Source: Lachnospiraceae bacterium
Lineage (GTDB): Bacteria > Bacillota > Clostridia > Lachnospirales > Lachnospiraceae
Reading direction: 5' to 3'
Assembly: GCA_017634975.1 (NCBI GenBank)
Contig: JAGBMJ010000015.1
Span: 80,578 to 144,577 of the forward strand
DNA: 64,000 nucleotides
The notes beneath the pieces are model-generated. The model was not told where the DNA came from, did no database searches, and worked only from the letters and a program-made list of their open reading frames with translations. Every line of letters begins with the position of its first letter. The stretch's first letter is position 1. The translations under genes and the position numbers were made by a program. Of this stretch, positions 42,938-52,570 are shown piece after piece.

Positions 42938-45715
42938 ATGAAGAAAAGAGATATCAGATATAGATTAGCATCGGCGGCGGTAGCAGCAGTAGTTTCCTTT
43001 GCGGCAGTGGCAGAGCCGATCCATGTTCTGGCAGGCGAGCAGCTGGGGGAGACAGATTTTGAGGAAGGGAAGGGGCTGCCCTGGCACATTGTAGAATCCG
43101 GTCCGGGAAAAATGGATTTTGATATCACCGGAGGAAAGTACGTGATCACGATCGTCAATCCGGGCGGGGCATCCCGTGGCGGCGAGGATCGCTGGGACTG
43201 CCAGTTCCGGCACAGGGGATTAAAGATCGTTGCGGGACATCAGTACCGTGTACAGTATGAGATCACGCCGTCCAATGCCGGCAAGTACTATACCAAGATC
43301 GGCAATCTGGAGGGAAATGTCGAGATCTGGCACAATATGAGCAACGGCTATGATCTGGATGCGACCTGGGATCCGATCCAGATCGGGGCAAATGAGACGA
43401 AAAAGGTGGATATCACGTTTACGGCAAACCAGAGTCTGGATGTTGCGGAGTGGGCATTTCATCTGGGGGGCGACGGCCAGTATACGAACGGTGACTGCTT
43501 TCCGGCGGGGACGGTGATCACCTTTGACAATATGTCTCTGTACGATATGACGTCGGATGAGAATGACTATGTGCAGGAAGTACCATGGGAGCGTTCCGGA
43601 GTGCTGACCAATCAGGTGGGCTATTTTATCGGTGCTGCCAAGAAGGCAACCCTGCTTTCCACCGAGAGCAAAGGTGTGGCTTTTGATGTGGTGGATGCCG
43701 GCGGACAGAAGGTGTTCAGCGGAACTTCGGAAGTGCTGGGTGCCGATGCGGATTCCGGTGACAGCGTGCATGTGATCGATTTTACCGGACTGGATACGGC
43801 CGGTACCTATCATATCGAAGCGGCCAATGGTGCCTCTTCCAGAGAGTTTGCCATCGGAGACAGCGGGATCTATTCCGCGATGCTGTACGATTCCCTGAAT
43901 TATTTCTATCAGAACCGTTCGGGGATCGCAATCGAGAGTCAGTATATCACATCGGGTGACGCCAATGCACTGGCACGTGCGGCAGGACATATGCCGGACA
44001 ATGCTACGATCGAGCAGACGTGGGGCTATACGGCTTCCTCCGGTTCGCAGGATGTGAGCGGTGGCTGGTACGATGCGGGTGACCATGGCAAATATGTGGT
44101 CAATGGCGGTATCTCACTCTGGATGATGCAGAACCAGTACGAGACAGCGGTATGGACGGGAACGGCAGCTGCTTATGCGGACGGAACGATGAATCTTCCC
44201 GAGAACAACAACGGCTATCCGGATCTGTTGGATGAAGCGCGCTGGCAGATGGAGTGGATGATGAAGATGCTCGTGCAGGACGGCGAGTGCAGGGATATGG
44301 CATACCATAAGGTGCACGATGAGAAGTGGACCGGATTGGGTATTGCGCCGTCGGAAGATACGATGAACCGTATCATCAAGCCGCCCACGACTGCAGCGAC
44401 GCTGAATGTGGCGGCATGCGCAGCGCAGTCGGCCAGACTGTGGAAGGGCATAGATGATACATTCTCGGCAACCTGTCTGGATGTGGCAAAACGTACCTAT
44501 GCAGCGGCCAAGGTACACCCGGCGATGTATGCGCCTTTGGATGAATCCGTGGGTGGCGGTGCCTATGGTGACAATGATGCAACGGATGAGTTTTACTGGG
44601 CGGCCGCCGAGCTGTATATCACGACCGGTGATGATGCGTATTATAAAGATATGAAGAACTCGCCCTGGTTTTTGAAACTCCCGACGACTATGGACGGGGG
44701 TGAGAGCGTCGGTGCGGAAGCCAGCTTTGACTGGGGGCATACAGCAGCACTCGGAACGATGAGCATCTGTGTGAACGGAGATAAGGTGGATGCCGGAGAT
44801 AAAAAGACGGCAGCAGCCAATGTGGTCGCCGCAGCGGATGCCTATATCAGGAAAGAAGAAACACAGGGGTACGGTCAGCCGTACGGGGCATCGCAGATCG
44901 CATACAATGATACCGACAAGGGGTATATCTGGGGGTCCAATTCGGCCGTGGCAGATAATGCGGTCGTGATCGCCTACGGATATCTGCTGACGGGAGATCA
45001 GAAATACTATAACGGTGCGGTATCCGGAATGGACTACCTGCTGGGACGCAATCCGATGGACTACTCTTATGTGACGGGGTACGGTACGCATACGGTAAAA
45101 TACCCGCATCACAGATACTGGGCAAACCTGATCGATGCCGCTTATCCTTTGGCACCCTGCGGTGTCCTGTCCGGCGGCCCCAATTCCGGTATGCAGGATC
45201 CGTGGGTGCGCGGTATGGGCTGGAAGAAGGGAACCATCTCTCCGGCAAAATGCTATCTGGATCACATCGAAGCGTGGTCGGTAAATGAATGTACGATCAA
45301 CTGGAATGCGCCCCTGGCGTGGCTGACCGGCTTTTTGACACAATACACGGAGGAAGGGATCGTGGTCGGCAGCACGGGTAATGGCAGCGGTCTGGCGATC
45401 AATCCGCAGAATACCGCAAATACTGCAGCGGGCGGAAGTGACGCACAGATGCAGGTGACTGCCAATGCGCAGAACGTACAGGCTAATACCGGCAACAGTG
45501 TTGCGGCAGCCGGAGGGACAGTCGCTGCAGACCAGCCGACAAGGGCCGGCGGGGATGCCGAAACCGGTGCCGTAACGGGCGGCGGAAACAGCGTGCTCAT
45601 CATTGTCGGCATCGTAGCGGCAGTGGTCCTGATCCTGGCGATCGCCGCCATGGTCTTTATCTACAAGATGACGAAGCTGAAACTGGAAGCCGGAAGTGCT
45701 GTAAATAAACAGTGA
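42938..45715 (+). CDS. Cell-surface GH9 cellulase with CBM4-like module and C-terminal membrane anchor
   Basis: The 925-residue protein has a signal peptide (cleavage near VLAG, about 30). It continues with a CBM4/9-like module (about 34-205), an Ig-like CelD_N domain (about 220-315) and a GH9 catalytic domain. The latter has WYDAGDHGKYV (Asp about 377-380) and Glu about 784 in NECTINWNAP. A Gly/Asn/Thr/Ala-rich linker (about 810-885) precedes a transmembrane helix (about 888-910) and a short basic tail. No LPXTG or dockerin is seen, so the enzyme is held by the membrane helix. It would cleave cellulose or xyloglucan at the cell surface. The AGGAGG ribosome site is strong. Its stop lies inside a palindromic repeat. 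Confidence 0.92.
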   Translation: MKKRDIRYRLASAAVAAVVSFAAVAEPIHVLAGEQLGETDFEEGKGLPWHIVESGPGKMDFDITGGKYVITIVNPGGASRGGEDRWDCQFRHRGLKIVAGHQYRVQYEITPSNAGKYYTKIGNLEGNVEIWHNMSNGYDLDATWDPIQIGANETKKVDITFTANQSLDVAEWAFHLGGDGQYTNGDCFPAGTVITFDNMSLYDMTSDENDYVQEVPWERSGVLTNQVGYFIGAAKKATLLSTESKGVAFDVVDAGGQKVFSGTSEVLGADADSGDSVHVIDFTGLDTAGTYHIEAANGASSREFAIGDSGIYSAMLYDSLNYFYQNRSGIAIESQYITSGDANALARAAGHMPDNATIEQTWGYTASSGSQDVSGGWYDAGDHGKYVVNGGISLWMMQNQYETAVWTGTAAAYADGTMNLPENNNGYPDLLDEARWQMEWMMKMLVQDGECRDMAYHKVHDEKWTGLGIAPSEDTMNRIIKPPTTAATLNVAACAAQSARLWKGIDDTFSATCLDVAKRTYAAAKVHPAMYAPLDESVGGGAYGDNDATDEFYWAAAELYITTGDDAYYKDMKNSPWFLKLPTTMDGGESVGAEASFDWGHTAALGTMSICVNGDKVDAGDKKTAAANVVAAADAYIRKEETQGYGQPYGASQIAYNDTDKGYIWGSNSAVADNAVVIAYGYLLTGDQKYYNGAVSGMDYLLGRNPMDYSYVTGYGTHTVKYPHHRYWANLIDAAYPLAPCGVLSGGPNSGMQDPWVRGMGWKKGTISPAKCYLDHIEAWSVNECTINWNAPLAWLTGFLTQYTEEGIVVGSTGNGSGLAINPQNTANTAAGGSDAQMQVTANAQNVQANTGNSVAAAGGTVAADQPTRAGGDAETGAVTGGGNSVLIIVGIVAAVVLILAIAAMVFIYKMTKLKLEAGSAVNKQ

Positions 45716-45786
45716 GCCATGGGGACGGTTCTTGTGGCAGCAAGATCGAAGATCTTTAGCCACAGGAACCGTCCCCGTGGCTTGCC
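45711..45786. repeat. Palindromic repeat overlapping the GH9 stop codon
   Basis: The element is nearly identical over about 75 bp to the core at 6777-6850, including GGGGACGGTTCTTGTGGC and the spacer AAGATCGAAGATCTTTA. The GH9 TGA (45713-45715) is formed by its first bases. The hairpin may act as a transcription end or barrier before rsmA. Confidence 0.8.
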
Positions 45787-45819
45787 CGGAGAATAAAGAA
45801 TTACAAGTGAGGTATTACA

Positions 45820-46677
45820 TTGCAAAGTATCGCAACACCAACCAAAACCGCCGAGATTGTATCCAGGCACAATTTTATGTTCCGCAAGAAGTTCGGACAG
45901 AACTTCCTGGTGGATATGTCCATGCTGGAAAAGATCGTGGATTCGGCAGAAGTAACGAAAGAGGATATTGTATTGGAGATCGGACCGGGGATCGGCACCA
46001 TGACACAGGCGCTGGCGGAACGGGCCGGCAAGGTGATCGCAGTCGAGATCGATACCGCGCTGATCCCTATTTTGAAAGAAACCCTGCAGGACTATGACAA
46101 TGTCACGGTCATCAACGAAGATATCTTAAAACTCGATATCGATGCGCTCTCCAAAGAGAACGGCGGTAAGCCCTTTAAAGTGGTGGCAAACCTGCCGTAT
46201 TATATCACGACGCCGATCATTATGGCGCTTCTGGAAGGAACGGCACCGATCGCGAGCATCACCATTATGGTACAGAAGGAAGTGGCGGAGCGTATGCAGG
46301 TAGGGCCGGGAACGAAGGACTACGGTGCCCTTTCTTTGGCGGTGCAGTTTTATGCCAAACCGGAACTGGTATGTACTGTACCACCGGAATGCTTTATGCC
46401 GCGGCCCAAAGTAGCCAGTGCCGTGATCTGCCTGAAGCTGTATGAGACGCCTCCGGTAGAGGTACGCGATGCGTCGCATATGTTTAAACTGATCCGCGCA
46501 TCCTTTAATCAGAGACGCAAAACATTGGCAAACGGATTGACCGGAGAACCATCTCTTGGCCTGTCCAGAGATATGGTGACAGATGCTTTGACACAGATGG
46601 GATTGCCGGAGCTGGTGCGCGGCGAGACATTGACACTTGCCCAGTTTGCGCAGCTATCGGATCTGCTGACGAAGTAA
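45820..46677 (+). CDS. rsmA: 16S rRNA dimethyladenosine transferase RsmA (KsgA)
   Basis: The 285-residue protein has the FGQNFLVD opening, the AdoMet motif EIGPGIGTMT and the catalytic NLPYYIT. It dimethylates two adenines near the 3' end of 16S rRNA during ribosome assembly. The start is a TTG with GTGAGGT at a good distance. The length is standard. It lies between the GH9 repeat and a three-gene membrane cluster. Confidence 0.97.
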   Translation: MQSIATPTKTAEIVSRHNFMFRKKFGQNFLVDMSMLEKIVDSAEVTKEDIVLEIGPGIGTMTQALAERAGKVIAVEIDTALIPILKETLQDYDNVTVINEDILKLDIDALSKENGGKPFKVVANLPYYITTPIIMALLEGTAPIASITIMVQKEVAERMQVGPGTKDYGALSLAVQFYAKPELVCTVPPECFMPRPKVASAVICLKLYETPPVEVRDASHMFKLIRASFNQRRKTLANGLTGEPSLGLSRDMVTDALTQMGLPELVRGETLTLAQFAQLSDLLTK

Positions 46678-46707
46678 CCACCTATTATTTATTAGCGAGG
46701 ATCCCTT

Positions 46708-47067
46708 ATGGTATATGAAATAATAGCGGTCCTGATAGCGCTGGGATTGACACTCTTCATTGAAACGCCTTATGTATATTTTGTCATGAAATATAAGTGC
46801 GTTAAGAATATTATCGCGATCAATGTTTTTACGAATATCTTTCTCAATATCATGATCCTGATTGCGAATGAATTAGATCTTGATACCCTTGTTATTCTCG
46901 GTATATTGGAATTATTCTTTATCCCTTTGGCGGAGATATGGTTCTACAATGCTACGGATAGGAATGATCTCACAAAACGCAGGATCATAATACATACCTA
47001 CATTGCCAATTTTCTTTCCTGCGGCATAGGCTTACTTGTAGATTATTTAGTAGTTGTATACTCTTAA
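46708..47067 (+). CDS. Four-helix membrane protein, unrecognised
   Basis: I do not recognise this 119-residue protein. It has four predicted transmembrane segments (about 4-28, 33-55, 60-82 and 94-117) and few charged residues. A GAGGA ribosome site precedes the ATG. It is the first of three tightly packed membrane protein genes and follows rsmA by 30 bp, so it may be read from the rsmA transcript. Function unknown. Confidence 0.75.
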   Translation: MVYEIIAVLIALGLTLFIETPYVYFVMKYKCVKNIIAINVFTNIFLNIMILIANELDLDTLVILGILELFFIPLAEIWFYNATDRNDLTKRRIIIHTYIANFLSCGIGLLVDYLVVVYS

Positions 47068-47080
47068 AAAGGAGGTTATT

Positions 47081-47314
47081 ATGGGAACAGATCTGTTTGG
47101 AATGCTATTGGACGCGGCTCCTCCCACACCCGGACCCGGCGGCAATACCGCTATGACCAGTTTTGTGGTCTTATTGATCGCGTTGATCATTGTTCTTGTC
47201 CTTTCTTTTATTTTCTGTGTAAAACAGGTGAAGAAAGTGAAGGAAACGAAGAAACTGCAGAATAAGGAACAAAAGAAAAACGAACAACAGAATAATACGG
47301 AGGAGCATGTATAA
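47081..47314 (+). CDS. Small single-helix membrane protein with PPTPGPGG segment
   Basis: The 77-residue protein has an N-terminal segment MGTDLFGMLLDAAPPTPGPGG, a transmembrane helix (about 26-48) and a Lys/Glu/Gln/Asn-rich tail. The ATG at 47081 has AAGGAGG at the ideal distance. It overlaps the next gene by 8 bp. I do not recognise a family. Confidence 0.75.
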   Translation: MGTDLFGMLLDAAPPTPGPGGNTAMTSFVVLLIALIIVLVLSFIFCVKQVKKVKETKKLQNKEQKKNEQQNNTEEHV

Positions 47315-48353
47315 CAGGAAAAATATAAAAATCGGAGTCCTTTATTTCTTTGTGCATTTTGTCATAGAGTTGATATCTTTTGCCATTTTGGCTACGAAAT
47401 TCGCTGCGACCCAGGTGATATTCACGGTACTTTTGTTTGATTTTCTGGCATTTGCACCACAGGGACTGCTCGGCCGTTTTTATGAAACGCATAAAAAGAT
47501 CCACATCGGGTATATCGGGATGGCTTTTCTGGGCATATCGGTTCTGTTATGCGGCATCCATGATCCGTTTCTTTTCAATCTTGGCATTGTATTTCTGGGG
47601 ATCGGTAATGCCTTGTTACACGAACTGGGTGCGATCGATACCGTCTCGGATTCCGGATCGAGAATATTTGCAAGCACGATCTTTGTAGGCGGCGGTTCCT
47701 TCGGATTATGTCTGGGGAAAATGTATAAATACTTCAGTGACAATATTTATTGGCTGTTGATCGCTGTCGCGATCGGCTTTGTTCTGATCTGCCTTTCCGA
47801 CCGGTTACGAAATGCGGATTTCTACAAACCTGATTTTCAATATCCCGATTTCGATATCGTGAATCCGTCTGTTCCGGTAATGTTCATTCTTGCCTGTGTT
47901 TTCATAACGACGATGATAAGAGGATTTGTTGCCTATACCATACCGACAGCATGGTGCGATGAGATATGGGAGATCTGTGCGTTGTATATCTTTATGGGAA
48001 GCGGCAAGGTCTTTGGCGGATATGCCTGTGACCGGTGGGGATATCGCAAAGTAGGTATCTTTACGGCATTGTGTGCGATCCCGTTTCTGATACTGGGAAA
48101 TGACAATATGGTCGTATCGGTAACCGGTATCTTTTTATTCTCTATGACGATGGGAATCTCTTTTGCAATGGGGATCAGTGTACTGAAGGAATCTGTGGCG
48201 CTGGCATTTGGACTGACAACGATCGGTCTGATCTCCGGTACGTTTATGAATTATATCTATACGCAATCTGTGATCATGAATGCGATCCTTATTATTTCAA
48301 TCTCGGTTTTCTGCGCCGTATTATTCGGGATCACACTAAAGAAACAGAAGTAG
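47307..48353 (+). CDS. Polytopic membrane protein, MFS-like
   Basis: The 348-residue protein has about ten to eleven transmembrane segments with a weak major-facilitator pattern (GSGKVFGGYACDRWGYRKVG resembles the MFS loop motif). It is shorter than typical MFS transporters. It overlaps the small gene upstream and shares its AGGAGG. The conserved HELGAIDTVSD segment in the middle might hold functional residues. The transported substrate is unknown. A terminator follows. Confidence 0.7.
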   Translation: MYNRKNIKIGVLYFFVHFVIELISFAILATKFAATQVIFTVLLFDFLAFAPQGLLGRFYETHKKIHIGYIGMAFLGISVLLCGIHDPFLFNLGIVFLGIGNALLHELGAIDTVSDSGSRIFASTIFVGGGSFGLCLGKMYKYFSDNIYWLLIAVAIGFVLICLSDRLRNADFYKPDFQYPDFDIVNPSVPVMFILACVFITTMIRGFVAYTIPTAWCDEIWEICALYIFMGSGKVFGGYACDRWGYRKVGIFTALCAIPFLILGNDNMVVSVTGIFLFSMTMGISFAMGISVLKESVALAFGLTTIGLISGTFMNYIYTQSVIMNAILIISISVFCAVLFGITLKKQK

Positions 48354-48358
48354 GTTTT

Positions 48359-48390
48359 CAACAGCGGGTTATTTTACCTGCTGTTGTTTT
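48359..48390. terminator. Terminator between convergent genes
   Basis: CAACAGCGGGT (48359-48369) pairs with ACCTGCTGTTG (48376-48386), followed by TTTTAG. It slightly overlaps the stop of the converging diguanylate cyclase gene. Confidence 0.85.
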
Positions 48391-49816
48391 AGAGATCTTC
48401 CGCAAGCAGTCCTGCCAGATAGTAAAGCAGGGCACACTCGTTTTCCTGCCAGATCCGCAGGCTCCGCTTAACGGCACAGATGAGGTATCCGTATACCCTG
48501 TCGTATTTGCGGATCTTTACCGCCATTGCCGATTCGAAGCCGTTGGCTTTCAGTGCCTTGTAAAACAGCGGGGATCGCTCTTTGACCTTGTCTAAGGTAT
48601 TTTCCGCAAAGATATCCCCGTTCATCAGTGCCGCGATATCGGAAACATCCTCATCCAGCGATGGATCCGTTACGGCTCTTAAACGGAGATGATCATCCGT
48701 GTAGTACAGATCATGTATCTGCAGCATATTGGGGAGCACGCCCATTACCGCATCCAGTTTGCCGGTGAAGCTTTCCGCGTTTTCCGTGAAGCTGCGGAGT
48801 ATGCTCATAGCCGTAAACATGCCGTAGTTCGCCAGCTTGGCGATCTCAATGTCTTTGTGTAGTGCTTCCTCATAGATCGTATAGCAGTTGCGTCCCCTGC
48901 TCTTTCCGAGGTAGAGCATCTTATCGATCAGAGCAAAGAGTCCGTTAAAATCCTGTGCATCCGTCGGGAAAGAAGCCGCGCCTATCGTTCCGGTAACGTA
49001 AGCGGAACCGTTTTCAAATTCCACGTTGATGCGCAGTGCCTGTGAATCATTATACAGTCTTTCGTAGAAGGAAGATTTATCCGCATCGGACGTATAACGC
49101 AGATCGATCAGCAGCAGTTCGTCCCCACCGAACCGGCCGACCAGACCCATATCATCCGTATATGCGGCAAGTTCTTTTGCTACCGTACAAAGTACCTTAT
49201 CTCCTGCACTGTGCCCGTAGCTGTCATTGATGACTTTGAAATTATCCAGATCCAGAATGGCAAAAGTAAACGGGATCTGTTCCGCGATCAGATGGAGGAC
49301 GAATTTGACGGAATAGGCGCGTGAAAGGATACCGGTCAGCGGATCCAGAACCTCGTCCAGGGGCACATCATCGATCAGCCGGTCAAAGAAAGGATATTTT
49401 CGAAGATCGGAAAGCGTATATACAACCTGACTTCCATCCGGGGCATCTTTTCGCCGGATCACATCCGTGATATCCACAAAACTGCCGACCAGTCCGACAA
49501 TGTTTTCACCGTCATACAGGGGCCGCTTGGAAGCGACGATGTCGCGTTCCTCCCCGCGTATGATGCATTTGCCCTGTACCTTATAGGTACTTTCGCCGGA
49601 CAATACCCGGAGTTCGTCCTGTTTAAATGGTTCCGGGTCGGAATGCCAGCCCATGTCCTCATCGGTCTTACCGAGAAGGACATTCACGGAATCAAAACCG
49701 TAATAATCCAGAAAGGCCTGATTTACACCCAGAAAACGACGGTCTTTATCTTTCCAGAAGACACAGTCCTGGGATGTATTGATGATGCGGTTAAAAAGCT
49801 CAGATGTCATTTCCAT
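48389..49816 (-). CDS. PAS-GGDEF diguanylate cyclase
   Basis: The 475-residue protein has an N-terminal PAS domain (about 5-120: DCVFWKDKDRRFLGVNQAF ... VGSFVDITD). A GGDEF domain follows (about 160-315) with GGDEL in place of the full GGDEF motif; the change at the last position usually leaves the enzyme active. The C-terminal 150 residues look GAF-like. No transmembrane segment is seen. It is the second predicted cyclase in the window and has the same PAS-GGDEF-GAF-like order as that at 19856. Confidence 0.9.
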   Translation of the reverse strand: MEMTSELFNRIINTSQDCVFWKDKDRRFLGVNQAFLDYYGFDSVNVLLGKTDEDMGWHSDPEPFKQDELRVLSGESTYKVQGKCIIRGEERDIVASKRPLYDGENIVGLVGSFVDITDVIRRKDAPDGSQVVYTLSDLRKYPFFDRLIDDVPLDEVLDPLTGILSRAYSVKFVLHLIAEQIPFTFAILDLDNFKVINDSYGHSAGDKVLCTVAKELAAYTDDMGLVGRFGGDELLLIDLRYTSDADKSSFYERLYNDSQALRINVEFENGSAYVTGTIGAASFPTDAQDFNGLFALIDKMLYLGKSRGRNCYTIYEEALHKDIEIAKLANYGMFTAMSILRSFTENAESFTGKLDAVMGVLPNMLQIHDLYYTDDHLRLRAVTDPSLDEDVSDIAALMNGDIFAENTLDKVKERSPLFYKALKANGFESAMAVKIRKYDRVYGYLICAVKRSLRIWQENECALLYYLAGLLAEDL

Positions 49817-49936
49817 GATGCGAATGATAACCTCCTTATGCCTCGGAACAATGTGTATTCTATATATTAACAGAAAAGAAGCCAGACTTCAAAGGGGCAT
49901 ACGATTTTTTATATTTTGAGAGGGCAGACCTTTCAA

Positions 49937-49965
49937 TTGCGCAACCGGGAAAAATGTGGTAAACT
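49937..49965 (+). promoter_or_regulatory. Predicted promoter of the ddl-murF operon
   Basis: TTGCGC (49937-49942), 17 bp, then TAAACT (49960-49965), about 50 bp before the ddl start. Confidence 0.55.
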
Positions 49966-50016
49966 GAAGATTGGTTTACCGTAACAGGATATATGTAAAA
50001 AAGGGAGTATAAAACG

Positions 50017-51039
50017 ATGAAGATCGTAGTATTGGCAGGTGGTACCAGCACAGAACGCGAGGTATCCCTGATCTCGGGAACCGGGATCTATAAGGCACTG
50101 AAGGAGCGCGGACATCAGGTGGTATTGCTGGATGTATATCTGGGATATAAAGGAGATGCAGACGATATTTTTGCGGATCCCAGAGACTGGTCGGAGGGCA
50201 TCGAGGCCATCAAAGAAGACAGTCCGGATCTGGCAGCCGTGAAGGCGCTGCGCCCGGATGGCGACAGGCATTTCTTCGGCCCGAACGTGATGAAGATCTG
50301 CGAACAGGCAGATGTGGTCTTTATGGCTCTTCATGGTGCGAACGGTGAGGACGGCAAGATCCAGGCGGTGTTTGAGCTGAACGGAATCCCGTATACCGGG
50401 ACCGATTATCTGAGCAGTGCGATCTGTATGGACAAGGGACTGACCAAGGAGCTGTTTATGGCCGGCGGTATCCCGACACCAAAGGGGTACACCATCCGTA
50501 TCGGTGAGGAAGTGCGTGATGTGAAATACCCTGCCGTGGTCAAGGTGACAAACGGCGGATCATCGGTTGGTGTTTACTTTGTAAATAATGACACAGAGCT
50601 GCAGGATGCTCTCGAAAAAGCGAAAGCTTATGATGATGAAGTGGTGATCGAACAGTATATTAAAGGCCGTGAGTTTACCTGCGGTCTGATCGGCGGCAAA
50701 GCGCTGCCTCTGGTCGAGATCGAACCGCTGCAGGGCAGCTACGATTACAAGAACAAATACCAGCCGGGAATGACGAAAGAGACCTGCCCGGCCAATCTTT
50801 CTGAAGAAAAAACCAAAGAGATCCAATGCATAGCAGAAAAGGCATGGAAGGTATTGCGCCTGCGTTCCTATGCACGTATGGACTTTATGATGGATGAAGA
50901 CGGCACGATCTACTGCCTGGAAGCAAACACTCTGCCGGGCATGACGCCGATCTCCCTTCTGCCGCAGGAGGCTGCGGCGACCGGGATGAGTTATCCGGAG
51001 CTTTGTGAGAAACTGATCGAAGTATCGCTCGGGAAATAA
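50017..51039 (+). CDS. ddl: D-alanine--D-alanine ligase
   Basis: The 340-residue protein has the ATP-grasp fold with GGTSTEREVSLISG at the N-terminus, the Lys-binding VKVTNGGSSVGV, YSS-like serine loop context and the C-terminal EANTLPGMTP. It joins two D-alanines for peptidoglycan. AAGGGAG precedes the ATG. It lies 32 bp before murF, whose enzyme uses its product, a common pairing. Confidence 0.96.
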   Translation: MKIVVLAGGTSTEREVSLISGTGIYKALKERGHQVVLLDVYLGYKGDADDIFADPRDWSEGIEAIKEDSPDLAAVKALRPDGDRHFFGPNVMKICEQADVVFMALHGANGEDGKIQAVFELNGIPYTGTDYLSSAICMDKGLTKELFMAGGIPTPKGYTIRIGEEVRDVKYPAVVKVTNGGSSVGVYFVNNDTELQDALEKAKAYDDEVVIEQYIKGREFTCGLIGGKALPLVEIEPLQGSYDYKNKYQPGMTKETCPANLSEEKTKEIQCIAEKAWKVLRLRSYARMDFMMDEDGTIYCLEANTLPGMTPISLLPQEAAATGMSYPELCEKLIEVSLGK

Positions 51040-51071
51040 GGAAAGCAGGAAATACATAGAGGAACACGGAA

Positions 51072-52475
51072 ATGAAAGGGATCACCTTAAAAAATCTGGA
51101 GAAGATCTGTAACGGAACACTGCATTATGCGGAGAAAGCGCCGGATGCTTTCGATAAGGAGGCTGCCTGCGTGGTGATCGATTCCCGTCTGATCGAGAAG
51201 GACGGTATCTTTATCGCGACCAAAGGCGAGAAGGTAGACGGGCACAGTTTTATCGGACAGGTCTTTGAAAAGGGTGCGCTGGGTGTGGTGTGCGAGAAAC
51301 TGCCGGAGGAACCTTGCGGTCCCTGCATTCTGGTAGAGGATAGTTTCAAGGCGCTCACCGCGATCGCGACTTTTTACCGACAGCAGCTGGACTGCAGGAT
51401 CGTGGGCATCACCGGCAGCGTGGGTAAGACCAGCACTAAGGAACTGATCGCATCGGTTCTGCGCAGCGGGATCGAGACCTATGCAACCGAGGGGAATTTT
51501 AATAATGAGATCGGTGTGCCGCTGACGATCCTGAAGATCCGTAAGCAGCATAAGATGGCTGTGGTGGAGATGGGCATCAATCATTTCGGTGAGATGAGCC
51601 GTCTGACAGCAGTTGTAAAGCCGGATATCGCGGTACTCACCAACATCGGGGAATGCCATCTGGAAGCGTTGGGTGATCGGGACGGTGTACTCAAAGCCAA
51701 GACCGAGATCTTTGAAGGGCTGAAGGAAAATGCCGCAGTGATCGTGAACGGTATGGATGATAAACTCTGCACGATCGGTGAAGTGGCAGGAAGAGCGCCT
51801 ATCCGATATGCACTTTTACCGGAAGGCTGTGCGGATGGCAAAGCGGTGGACTACAGTGCGCAGATCAAAAAATCCGGTGAGATGCAGGGAAGTCAGGTGA
51901 CGATCTTCGGACCGGAGGGATTACGTTTTGATGTGACGGTTCCTTTGCCGGGAAGACATATGGTACTGAATGCGTTGGCGGCTACCGCAGTGGGACGTCT
52001 GGCAGGGCTTTCTGTGGAGCAGATCCGCAGCGGGATCGAGAGCGTGCGGATCGTGGCAGGACGCGGGCGTTTGATCAAGTGTTCCGGCTATAATGTGATC
52101 GATGACTGCTACAATGCCAATCCGACTTCCGTAAAAGCTTCGATCGATGTGCTCTGTACGGAGTTCGCCACCGGACGGACGGCGATCCTGGGGGATATGT
52201 TTGAACTGGGAACACAGGAAAAAGAACTGCACGCAGCGGTAGGACGCTACGCTAAGGAAAAGGGCGTGGCTCGTCTCATAGCCGTTGGTGCGTTATCGAA
52301 GAATATGGCGGATGCATACGGCACCGGTGTGGAGTACTATGAAAGTACGGATGCGCTGCTGGAGGCACTGCAGGGACTGGATCTGACCGGACAGAATGTG
52401 CTGGTCAAAGCTTCCCACGGGATGCATTTTGAGAAGGTGGTTGCAGCACTGACCGAAACAAACGGGGGTAACTGA
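51072..52475 (+). CDS. murF: UDP-N-acetylmuramoyl-tripeptide--D-alanyl-D-alanine ligase
   Basis: The 467-residue protein has the Mur ligase three-domain order, with the P-loop GITGSVGKTSTKE (about 113-125), the NEIGVPLT motif and the C-terminal VIDDCYNANPTS. It adds D-Ala-D-Ala to the UDP-muramyl tripeptide, the last cytoplasmic step in making the peptidoglycan precursor. Length is typical. It follows ddl in the same operon. Confidence 0.96.
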   Translation: MKGITLKNLEKICNGTLHYAEKAPDAFDKEAACVVIDSRLIEKDGIFIATKGEKVDGHSFIGQVFEKGALGVVCEKLPEEPCGPCILVEDSFKALTAIATFYRQQLDCRIVGITGSVGKTSTKELIASVLRSGIETYATEGNFNNEIGVPLTILKIRKQHKMAVVEMGINHFGEMSRLTAVVKPDIAVLTNIGECHLEALGDRDGVLKAKTEIFEGLKENAAVIVNGMDDKLCTIGEVAGRAPIRYALLPEGCADGKAVDYSAQIKKSGEMQGSQVTIFGPEGLRFDVTVPLPGRHMVLNALAATAVGRLAGLSVEQIRSGIESVRIVAGRGRLIKCSGYNVIDDCYNANPTSVKASIDVLCTEFATGRTAILGDMFELGTQEKELHAAVGRYAKEKGVARLIAVGALSKNMADAYGTGVEYYESTDALLEALQGLDLTGQNVLVKASHGMHFEKVVAALTETNGGN

Positions 52476-52570
52476 TCAGAACAGCCGGAAATGTTTGTTG
52501 CAAATAGGGATGTAACCGGTAGAACGGATGAGTTCGGAACGGTTATGATTGGGAAACGGGGGGATACGAA

